Shown here: one piece after another, positions 1 through 5,542 of the stretch
How the letters are laid out: the number at the start of each line of letters is the position of its first letter
How positions within the stretch are numbered: position 1 is the stretch's first letter
Assembly (NCBI GenBank): GCA_023388195.1
Contig: JAEWGR010000019.1
Coordinates: forward strand, 1 to 14,226
Reading direction: 5' to 3'
Source: Bacillota bacterium
GTDB lineage: Bacteria; Bacillota; Negativicutes; Sporomusales; Sporomusaceae
DNA: 14,226 nucleotides
Position numbers and translations under genes: made by a program
The notes under the pieces: generated by a model
The model's database searches: none
What the model was told of the DNA's origin: nothing
Seen by the model: the letters and a program-made list of their open reading frames with translations, nothing else

Positions 1-32
1 CTGGAATCATTTGGTACATTGTCGCTTTGTGA

Positions 33-140
33 CGACTTTTATATATTAACATATTGTTTTAATCTTTGTCAATATGTTTATAGCATGTTTTTTTCTTTTT
101 CTACAATTTACTATCAGATATCGACAAGCGACTTTTATAT
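33..140 (-). repeat. 12-bp direct repeat overlapping two promoters
   Basis: The plus-strand sequence CGACTTTTATAT occurs exactly at 33-44 and again at 129-140. Each copy lies at the start-site end of a TTGACA-N17 promoter, with the -35 at nearly the same distance (22-23 nt). Both copies abut short GTCG/CGAC palindromes, which looks like binding sites for one dimeric regulator. The regulator is not identifiable from this window. Confidence 0.5.
44..72 (-). promoter_or_regulatory. Promoter-like element, distal of two, reading out of the window to the left
   Basis: On the minus strand, TTGACA (67-72) is followed by exactly 17 nt and then TTAATA (44-49). Directly after the -10 lies the 12-base box ATATAAAAGTCG (33-44), which is repeated exactly at the second promoter. 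A GTCG...CGAC inverted repeat (21-36) covers the expected transcription start and could be an operator. No gene for it is inside the window, so the target must lie to the left. Confidence 0.5.
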
Positions 141-167
141 GATATCCAACTATGATAGTATTGTCAA
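139..167 (-). promoter_or_regulatory. Promoter-like element, proximal of two, reading left
   Basis: On the minus strand, a perfect -35 TTGACA (162-167) is followed by 17 nt and then TATCAT (139-144). It shares the downstream box ATATAAAAGTCG (129-140) with the element near position 44. The start-site region contains TCG-N5-CGA symmetry (about 121-131). The same arrangement twice, about 95 bp apart, suggests two co-regulated starts for one gene left of the window. Confidence 0.5.
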
Positions 168-450
168 CCATCTGTTAAAAAATTTCATCTATCACCAATA
201 TTCTTTTCAGTTGGACCAGGTTAACAACATACCTTTTACAATCTGCCACAATCGACAGTAAGACAAAAAATATAGCTAGGAATACTATCACAGGCCGGAT
301 AGCTGCCAGACTATTGTATCGCCTATACTGCAGCCTACAAAGTATTGCAATGCTTCCTGCAGTTGCTTACATATCTATCCCCATAAGGGCATATAAATGC
401 CATACCTGCTTTTTGTGAGGATCATTTCCTGCCCCGGGAGGAGGAAAACA

Positions 451-2211
451 ATGGTCAACTATGCTGCCAAAAACAACGGCAATTTAATAAGAGTATTATT
501 GTCCTATTGGTGGTCATCAGCAGGCTTGCAGGCTTGGGCTCTAACCTGTGCCCTTGTTGTTTGTACAGGGCTGATCGTATTGTTAACGATGCAGCTTAAC
601 AGCTGGCAGGTGGGTTTTTATACGAACCTGCAGCAACTTAGTTATACCGGCTTTACAACCTCTTTAACACAATTTATTATTCTGTCACTGGTACTGGTTG
701 CAGCTTCAGGCAGTCAGACGCATTTTAAGATGCTGCTGCAGATACGCTGGCGCCAGTGGATAACAGATAAATATATTAGCTTGTGGTTGCATAACCAAAC
801 TTATTTTCGTATGAGTGTCTGCCCGGAACCGGTTGGCAATCCGGATCAGCGAATTGGCGAAGATATTAATCTGTTTGTTACTCACTCATTAGAACTGGCA
901 ACAGGCTTTTTGCGTCAGATTATATCGCTTACCGTATTCGCCACTGTATTATGGCATTTATCCGGTGAGATCACAGTCGCCCTGAACGGCACCGAAATTG
1001 TTCTTCCCGGTTATCTGGTGCTGGCGGCCTTTATTTATTCTGCCTTTGGGACATGGATCACGATGCAGGCAGGCCACCCGTTAATGAGGCAAAGTAATGT
1101 GCAGCAAAGCAACGAAGCTGATTTTCGCTATTGTCTGATCCGCCTGCAGGAATATGGTGAATGTGTTGCCCTATATAAAGGGGATCAGCAGGAAAAGATT
1201 AATTTAATGCAGCACCTGGCCCGGATTGTAACTACTTATCTGTCCATAATTAAAACGACCCGAACCATCACCTGGATATCATCAATTTATTCGCAGTTAT
1301 CGATAGTTTTTGCATTTCTGATTGCCTCGCCCCGGTATTTTAATGGTGAGTTACTGCTTGGCCAGCTCTTTGAGATATCAGGCGCCTACTGGTATGTCCA
1401 TTCTGCCCTTTCGTATCTGATTGACAGCTTTGGCAAAATAGCGCAATGGCAGGCAGTCACAGACCGCTTACATGAATTCTACACACAGCTGGCAGCCAGT
1501 CGCACAGAAACCACACCACGACCGGCAGTCTCTATATCCAAAAACCATAACACTGTGGCGATGAAAAACCTTACAGTATTATCACCTGCAGGTCAGGTTT
1601 TAATCAATAATTTGACACTGGAGCTCCGGCCGGGAGAAAGCATTCTTATTACCGGCCCTTCCGGCTGTGGGAAAACTACATTACTAAAGACGCTGTCAGG
1701 CATATGGCCGTTCTTTGCTGGGAAAATCGCCTTACCAGCAGCAGAAAAAATGCTTTTTTTACCACAAAAACCCTACTTGCCTATTGGTTCACTCCGCAAA
1801 GCTATTTTATACCCACACAACATGGCTAATGTGTCTAACCTGACAATACAGGGGCTGCTGACAACTTGTGGCTTGTGCTCGCTGCAGCAACACCTGGACC
1901 GGGAAGCAGACTGGTCAAAACTACTTTCAATGGGCGAGCTTCAGCGGCTTTCGATTGCTCGGGCTATACTGCATCAGCCTGAATGGCTGTTTCTTGATGA
2001 AACAACCTCTTGTATTGACACCAGAATGGAGCAGGTTATGTATCGGATTCTCAAAGAAAGACTACCGAAAACAGCATTTATCAGTATTGGCCACCGGGAC
2101 AGCCTGAAAGCTTATCACCATTGGATATTACATTTAGATGAAACCGGCTTATGGCATTGTTCCGAACAACTATCAGTACCAGACACCGGGACGAGGTTTG
2201 CCAATAGCTAA
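451..2211 (+). CDS. SbmA/BacA/YddA-type ABC transporter, fused membrane and ATPase domains
   Basis: Half-size ABC transporter of 586 residues with an N-terminal membrane domain followed by an ATPase domain, the layout of the YddA / Rv1819c / SbmA-BacA-related family (PF05992/PF06472 type). The N-terminal ~330 residues contain several hydrophobic segments. The ATPase domain has Walker A GPSGCGKTT (about 401-409), a signature-like LSMGELQRL (about 491-499), Walker B WLFLDE with the catalytic Glu (about 511-516) and an H-loop His (about 545). The signature is LSMGE rather than LSGGQ, as is common in this family. I start the gene at the ATG at 451 because GGGAGGAGG lies just before it; the in-frame ATG at 397 has no ribosome site. 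Known members move peptides, bleomycin or vitamin B12. The convergent cobO next door makes corrinoid transport a reasonable guess, but it is not shown by the sequence. Confidence 0.85.
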   Translation: MVNYAAKNNGNLIRVLLSYWWSSAGLQAWALTCALVVCTGLIVLLTMQLNSWQVGFYTNLQQLSYTGFTTSLTQFIILSLVLVAASGSQTHFKMLLQIRWRQWITDKYISLWLHNQTYFRMSVCPEPVGNPDQRIGEDINLFVTHSLELATGFLRQIISLTVFATVLWHLSGEITVALNGTEIVLPGYLVLAAFIYSAFGTWITMQAGHPLMRQSNVQQSNEADFRYCLIRLQEYGECVALYKGDQQEKINLMQHLARIVTTYLSIIKTTRTITWISSIYSQLSIVFAFLIASPRYFNGELLLGQLFEISGAYWYVHSALSYLIDSFGKIAQWQAVTDRLHEFYTQLAASRTETTPRPAVSISKNHNTVAMKNLTVLSPAGQVLINNLTLELRPGESILITGPSGCGKTTLLKTLSGIWPFFAGKIALPAAEKMLFLPQKPYLPIGSLRKAILYPHNMANVSNLTIQGLLTTCGLCSLQQHLDREADWSKLLSMGELQRLSIARAILHQPEWLFLDETTSCIDTRMEQVMYRILKERLPKTAFISIGHRDSLKAYHHWILHLDETGLWHCSEQLSVPDTGTRFANS

Positions 2212-2741
2212 AACTCTATCCCCTTTTGTGCTGGTATCCCTTTTTTATAGGGATGCTTAATTTCTTTCATTTCTGTAACTAAATCAGCCTTATCAATGAT
2301 TTCCGGCTGAGCGTCCCTGCCGGTTAGAACAAGGTGCAGCGTCTGCGGTTTTACGGACAGCAGTGCCAGGACTTCCGTTAACGGGACCAGCCCATATTTG
2401 ATCGCATAGTTAATTTCATCCAGAATAATCATATCCCATTTGCCTGAGAGCATTTCTTCCCTGGCATCGAGGAGTGCGTCTGCAGCCGCATCTTTATGAT
2501 CGGCTAACGCATCATCTTTGACATGCCGCACAAACCCTTCACCGAGCTGCCGAATGACAAAATCTTGCCCCATCCTCTCCGCAGCCGCTAATTCGCCGTA
2601 TTTCCAATTACCTTTAATAAATTGCAGGACAAGCACTTTCAGACCCTGTCCCCAGGCCCGCATCCCCAGCCCTAATGCCGCTGTGGTCTTGCCTTTACCG
2701 TTGCCTGTATTTACAATAATTAACCCGTGGCACTCTTTCAT
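2208..2741 (-). CDS. cobO: Corrinoid adenosyltransferase (CobO/BtuR/CobA type)
   Basis: About 177 residues, typical for the family. The enzyme transfers the adenosyl group of ATP to the cobalt of cob(I)alamin or cob(I)yrinate a,c-diamide in the cytoplasm, during salvage and de novo cobamide synthesis. Visible marks are the N-terminal P-loop GNGKGKTTAALGLGMRA (about 13-29), the segment VLVLQFIKGNWKYGE, and the Walker B-like WDMIILDEINYA followed by LVLTGR. An ATG at 2768 would add nine residues, but the AAAGGGG box lies 9 nt before the ATG at 2741 and the family normally begins right at this point, so I use 2741. The stop overlaps the stop of the convergent ABC transporter by 4 bases. The HD-GYP gene lies upstream on the same strand, and a cobalamin riboswitch further upstream could reach it. 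Confidence 0.93.
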   Translation of the reverse strand: MKECHGLIIVNTGNGKGKTTAALGLGMRAWGQGLKVLVLQFIKGNWKYGELAAAERMGQDFVIRQLGEGFVRHVKDDALADHKDAAADALLDAREEMLSGKWDMIILDEINYAIKYGLVPLTEVLALLSVKPQTLHLVLTGRDAQPEIIDKADLVTEMKEIKHPYKKGIPAQKGIEF

Positions 2742-2768
2742 ACGCCTCAGCCCCTTTGTGTAATTCAT

Positions 2769-2961
2769 TTCCTTATTATAGTTTGTACCTTATATTTCCC
2801 GTCAGCACCATATTTTCCTGCTTCTCCGGCTTTTTATAGCTATACCGCATAAGATGAGACTTGGCTTGTGCCAGAATCTCTGGTCGCTGGCAGAGGCGGC
2901 CTGTCCCTTTAGGGTATTGGCATTCTTATTCACAGAATTTATTGGGTAAGTTCTAAAAGAC
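2769..2961 (-). other. Intergenic stretch with a possible decayed coding remnant
   Basis: On the minus strand one frame stays open from about 2924 down to a TAA at 2776-2778 and would read roughly ECQYPKGTGRLCQRPEI and onward for about 49 codons. It has a protein-like composition (two Cys, many Lys/Arg/Gln) but no ribosome site and no good start codon; the only in-frame ATG is in mid-frame. It may be a broken gene end, a dispersed repeat, or chance. No terminator hairpin follows the HD-GYP stop here, so read-through into cobO is possible. Confidence 0.3.
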
Positions 2962-3537
2962 TTAAATAAGATACTCATCTTTTTTCGCTTCTATTCTCTC
3001 CATATAACTGTTAAATTGTTGACACAACCAAGGATCAAACCGGGTACCGGCGCAGCCCTCTATTGCCTCCAAAGCCTGCTGCGTATTTAAATTCCGGCTA
3101 TTTTCCTGTCGCCGGTTTGTCATTTCATCAAAGGCATCACAAACAGCAAGCATGCGGCTTAAAAAAGGGATTTCCGCTTCTTTCAGTCCATCCGGAGACC
3201 CACAGCCATCATAGCGATCACGATGATAGCGGATAACCCGGCTGATTTCTGCTAGCCCCATAGCATTAAGGATTGCTTCCCCATATAGCGGATGGAACTT
3301 GACCATTGTTTCTTCATGCTCTGACAGTGGTTCGGCTTTATTCAGAATTGTACTTGATAAGCATAGTTTTCCAATATCATGTACCATGCCGCAGGTTAGG
3401 GATTTCTGCATCTCCCGCTCAGAAAACTCCATACAGGCTGCCCATTCATACATTTGCATGGCCACACTCTGACAATGGCTGAGGGTACTGGGATCATGCT
3501 TGCCAAGAAGCGACAGTAAACTAGCAACTTTTTGCAT
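2962..3537 (-). CDS. Stand-alone HD-GYP-type domain protein with altered signature
   Basis: A 191-residue protein that is almost entirely an HD-GYP domain, without receiver, PAS or membrane segment. Family members are metal-dependent phosphodiesterases that degrade cyclic di-GMP or related dinucleotides. Conserved residues seen are H21 (STLSHCQSVA), the HD pair 53-54 in HDIGK with Lys57, H82-P83 in HPLYGEA, and Asp135 in AVCDAFDEMT. The usual HHExxDGxGYP motif reads HRDRYDGCGSP (105-115), so the second His is Arg, the Glu is Asp, and Tyr of GYP is Ser. This could mean loss of catalysis or altered specificity. The start is the only ATG with a plausible promoter close upstream; the ribosome site (AGGGACGG) is modest. 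The cobalamin riboswitch upstream is separated from it by two terminators. Confidence 0.8.
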   Translation of the reverse strand: MQKVASLLSLLGKHDPSTLSHCQSVAMQMYEWAACMEFSEREMQKSLTCGMVHDIGKLCLSSTILNKAEPLSEHEETMVKFHPLYGEAILNAMGLAEISRVIRYHRDRYDGCGSPDGLKEAEIPFLSRMLAVCDAFDEMTNRRQENSRNLNTQQALEAIEGCAGTRFDPWLCQQFNSYMERIEAKKDEYLI

Positions 3538-3555
3538 TTTATTTACACCGTCCCT

Positions 3556-3584
3556 ATTGTATTTTGATAATATAATCCATTCAA
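3556..3584 (-). promoter_or_regulatory. Candidate promoter of the HD-GYP gene
   Basis: On the minus strand, TTGAAT (3579-3584) is followed by 17 nt and TACAAT (3556-3561). The resulting leader would be only about 12-15 nt and would begin at or inside the AGGGACGG box before the ATG, which weakens the call. If real, the gene is expressed independently of the riboswitch. Confidence 0.4.
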
Positions 3585-3675
3585 CCTGATACGGGCAATA
3601 CTAACTGCTCCCAAGCATGGCATTACAGGCTTTCAAACGGGGAAAGGGCCTTATCCAGGCAGTTATGTATCTGAA

Positions 3676-3706
3676 AAAAACTCCTGAGCCTGACTCAGGA
3701 GTTTTT
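3676..3706 (-). terminator. Intrinsic terminator (second of two after the riboswitch)
   Basis: Perfect 13-bp stem (3676-3688 with 3694-3706) and a 5-base loop. On the minus strand the stem ends in a run of seven T, on the plus strand five, so it could work in both directions, but only the minus strand has an obvious transcript arriving. Confidence 0.85.
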
Positions 3707-3743
3707 CCTGTATCTGCAAGAGACTTAGATCTAAAATAAAGAA

Positions 3744-3770
3744 ACCCTCCCTTATATAATGCGGGAGGGT
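3744..3770 (-). terminator. Intrinsic terminator / likely expression platform of the cobalamin riboswitch
   Basis: On the minus strand ACCCTCCC (3763-3770) pairs with GGGAGGGT (3744-3751) around an 11-base loop and is followed by a U-rich tail, TTCTTTATTTT. The upstream stretch GGGAAGGGG (minus strand, 3817-3825) could pair with the first arm instead and serve as antiterminator. A small weaker hairpin followed by six T lies between, at about 3778-3797. Confidence 0.75.
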
Positions 3771-3853
3771 CGAACTGAAAAAAGCAATCTGCTTGCTAAG
3801 TAATTCTCATTATAATCCCCTTCCCATCGCCCGTGGGTAAAACGGTGACTGTC

Positions 3854-4009
3854 AGACAGGCAGTTCTCCTGGCTCTGGATCATAGCTCGCCCAAACCTTC
3901 CCAAGACGTAGTCTCAGTGGTATAACTTAGGTCTACTCCCCATTACAGTGGCGGGACCGCGCCGGTTTTACACCGGTCTTCCCTATTAAGCCCTCACGGG
4001 CACCTGTCT
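3854..4009 (-). promoter_or_regulatory. Cobalamin (B12) riboswitch aptamer
   Basis: Read on the minus strand, this has all the hallmarks of the cobalamin riboswitch class. A 7-bp closing helix joins 4003-4009 and 3854-3860. It is followed by GGTGCCCGTGAGGGCTTAAT, the AGGGAA element, the CCGGTGTAAAACCGG hairpin, the core GCCACTG (3946-3952), and the B12 box AGCCAGGAGAACTGCCTG (3857-3874). Just 3' of the aptamer, CACGGGC (3829-3835) is a 7-nt complement of GCCCGTG (3995-4001) and may make the regulatory loop contact. When it binds adenosylcobalamin or a related cobamide, it should favour the downstream terminator. Its target is not obvious: the next genes are an HD-GYP protein and then cobO. 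Confidence 0.95.
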
Positions 4010-4046
4010 CCAATATAAAATTATTGTATGTACTCACTTCAGCTTA

Positions 4047-4075
4047 AATGTAGCACGCAGGCAAAAATCTGTCAA
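4047..4075 (-). promoter_or_regulatory. Promoter of the riboswitch transcript
   Basis: On the minus strand, a perfect -35 TTGACA (4070-4075), a 17-nt spacer and TACATT (4047-4052). Transcription would start about 30 nt before the aptamer. It lies in the gap after the flavodoxin stop, so the riboswitch has its own promoter and does not depend on flavodoxin transcription. Confidence 0.75.
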
Positions 4076-4089
4076 TAACTATCTGGCCA

Positions 4090-4536
4090 TTATTCTTTTA
4101 CTGCTGCCTGGGCTAATGTGCTGCCCAACTCTTTGCATGAGCCAATCCCCTGTTCATCAGGACTTTCCTGAAGAATAAGGCCATCTGCTACTAGCAGGGC
4201 ACCAAGACCCTTCATTCTTTCTTCCCAATCCCGCATCCACTGGCCGTCGCCCCAGCCGTAGGAACCAAATAAGGCCAGCTGCTTGCCGGTTAATTCAGCC
4301 GCCTGTAAGGTTGCTACAAATGGCTCCATTTCAGTCTCTTCCAGCACCTCATCACCCATAGACGGGCAGCCTAAAGCAACCGCATCGGCTTCGATAACAT
4401 TATTTTTATTCGCATTATTTACAGCAATTAATTCAACACTAACCCCTTCATTGCCTTTAGCACCGTCCGCTACAGCTACAGCCATTTGTTCTGTATTACC
4501 AGTACCACTCCAATAAATAACAGCTAGCTTTTTCAT
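4090..4536 (-). CDS. Short-chain flavodoxin
   Basis: A 148-residue FMN electron carrier. The phosphate-binding loop SGTGNTE is at 10-16 after the first beta strand (KKLAVIYW). The aromatic Trp9 and the loop GSYGWGDGQWM (about 91-101) would flank the isoalloxazine ring, and the length is that of short-chain flavodoxins such as those of clostridia. The start has a strong site, GGAGGG, 7 nt before the ATG. Flavodoxins replace ferredoxin when iron is scarce, and a Fur box at a promoter about 100 nt upstream fits that role. It could also pass electrons to the nitrogenase-like reductase encoded to the right, as NifF does for NifH, but it is in a separate transcription unit and that is only a suggestion. 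Confidence 0.93.
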   Translation of the reverse strand: MKKLAVIYWSGTGNTEQMAVAVADGAKGNEGVSVELIAVNNANKNNVIEADAVALGCPSMGDEVLEETEMEPFVATLQAAELTGKQLALFGSYGWGDGQWMRDWEERMKGLGALLVADGLILQESPDEQGIGSCKELGSTLAQAAVKE

Positions 4537-4616
4537 GCTTAATCCCTCCGTAATTGAAATAAATTCTCAATTGATTGTCAAAAAAATATCAGCCAAAGCT
4601 TTAGTTTAGCTGCTGC

Positions 4617-4693
4617 TCACCTCCATATATAATCTTATCAGTGAAACTGATAATCGTTATCATTAATATAACTCTAATTTCGCTTTTAGTCAA
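4617..4693 (-). promoter_or_regulatory. Fur-controlled promoter upstream of flavodoxin
   Basis: On the minus strand, TTGACT (4688-4693), a 17-nt spacer and TATATT (4665-4670) form a strong promoter. Immediately downstream is TGATAATCGTTATCA (4648-4662), one mismatch from the 7-1-7 Fur/Per-type consensus TGATAAT-N-ATTATCA. It interleaves with a second perfect palindrome, TTATCAG-N5-CTGATAA (4635-4653), so two dimers could sit side by side over the start. A consensus ribosome site GGAGGTGA (4617-4624, minus) follows but leads to no usable open frame; the flavodoxin ATG is about 80 nt further. Another TTGACA-N17-TTCAAT at 4553-4581 would leave almost no leader. Confidence 0.7.
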
Positions 4694-4754
4694 TATCTCC
4701 CAGTACTTAATTGTTATTAAAATTTTCCCCCTTGCCCGGAAAACTGCAGCTGAT

Positions 4755-4809
4755 CCCATAAATCCAGACATTCCCAGCGATTTTCCCCGGGAATGTCTGG
4801 ATTTACGGG
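4755..4809. repeat. Long inverted repeat / hairpin after the ABC ATPase gene
   Basis: A perfect 17-bp stem (4759-4775 with 4789-4805), 13-base loop, extended by CCC/GGG after one A-C mismatch. It begins 4 nt past the stop of the ATPase gene, so it may end the long minus-strand operon or protect its 3' end. There is no good T-run directly after the stem on either strand; TTTT appears about 10 nt downstream on the minus strand. This makes it an atypical terminator. Confidence 0.7.
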
Positions 4810-4812
4810 CCG

Positions 4813-5490
4813 CTATACGCTTTCCGCCCTTACAATGCGGCCATTGCACACGTGAATAACACGGCCTGTTCGCCGGGCAATCTCAGGTGCATGGGTGACA
4901 ATGACAATGGTGTGACCCTGCTGATTTAGACTGCTGAAAACATCCATAATTTCGTCACCTGCTTTAGTATCCAGATTAGTGGTCGGTTCATCAGCCAGTA
5001 TAATGGATGGATTATTAACAAGGGCCTGAGCAATAGCCACTCGCTGCCGTTGGCCGCCGGTCATTTCATTTGGCCGCTGCCGCATATTTTTACCCAACCC
5101 CACCGTCAGCAGCGCCTGCTCGGCCCGCTTGTAGCGTTCCTGTTTATCAACGCCGGCGTAAATCAATGGCAGCGTTGTATTCTGTAATGCCGACATACGG
5201 GGCAGCAGGTTAAAATGCTGATAGACAAAGCCAATTTTCTGATTCCGGGTGGCAGCTAATGCGAGATCGGTCAGGGTTGTGGTCTCCTGGCCGTCAAGGG
5301 TATATGAGCCAATGGTTGGCCGGTCCCGGCAGCCTAAAATATTCATAAGTGTTGATTTACCCGCACCCACAGGTCCCATAATTGCTGTAAATTCCCCGGT
5401 GGGGATGGTAAGGTTAACCCCATCCAGGGCAAATACCTCATTGCCGCCAATATTATATGCTTTCTTTACATCTACCAAGGCGATCGTCAT
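4813..5490 (-). CDS. LolD/MacB-type ABC transporter ATP-binding protein without a visible permease
   Basis: A 225-residue ATPase of the family that normally works with FtsX/MacB-like permeases in lipoprotein release or macrolide/peptide export. Visible are Walker A GPVGAGKST (about 39-47), the family-typical LGC-DRP-GSYTLDG stretch, the Q-loop in VYQHFNLLPRM, signature MTGGQRQRVAIAQAL, Walker B IILADEPTTNLD and the H-loop VTHAPE. The signature begins MTGGQ rather than LSGGQ and the usual ARAL is AQAL; both are mild deviations that leave the catalytic residues intact. A strong GGGAGGG lies 6 nt before the ATG. It is the last gene of the long operon, 52 nt after the beta-propeller gene. No FtsX-like permease is found in the window, so the partner is either encoded elsewhere or unusual. 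Confidence 0.88.
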   Translation of the reverse strand: MTIALVDVKKAYNIGGNEVFALDGVNLTIPTGEFTAIMGPVGAGKSTLMNILGCRDRPTIGSYTLDGQETTTLTDLALAATRNQKIGFVYQHFNLLPRMSALQNTTLPLIYAGVDKQERYKRAEQALLTVGLGKNMRQRPNEMTGGQRQRVAIAQALVNNPSIILADEPTTNLDTKAGDEIMDVFSSLNQQGHTIVIVTHAPEIARRTGRVIHVCNGRIVRAESV

Positions 5491-5542
5491 ATCAATCCCT
5501 CCCTTATTAACGCCTTATCGTGCCAGTTCCCAGCAGGCGCAA

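Larger units (their letters stand above)
1..450. other. AT-rich non-coding region upstream of the ABC transporter gene
   Basis: This stretch has no convincing gene. The longest open frame (19-261, plus) begins at a TTG without a ribosome site, has an odd composition rich in Phe, Tyr, Ile, Ser and Asn, and resembles nothing I recognise. What it does hold is two promoter-like elements on the minus strand near the left edge, listed separately, and the ribosome site of the ABC transporter at about 437-446. I see no clear promoter for the plus-strand gene; a weak candidate is TTGCAA-N17-TACATA just after position 345. The composition is clearly more AT-rich than the right half of the window. Confidence 0.6.

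Noticed and set aside
19..261. Open frame of 80 codons on the plus strand
   Set aside because: It starts at TTG, has no ribosome site, lies in AT-rich DNA and overlaps two opposite-strand promoter elements.
4601..4849. Open frame of 82 codons on the minus strand before flavodoxin
   Set aside because: It runs through the long inverted repeat, the promoter and the Fur box and overlaps the end of the ATPase gene; no ribosome site. It is better explained as regulatory DNA.
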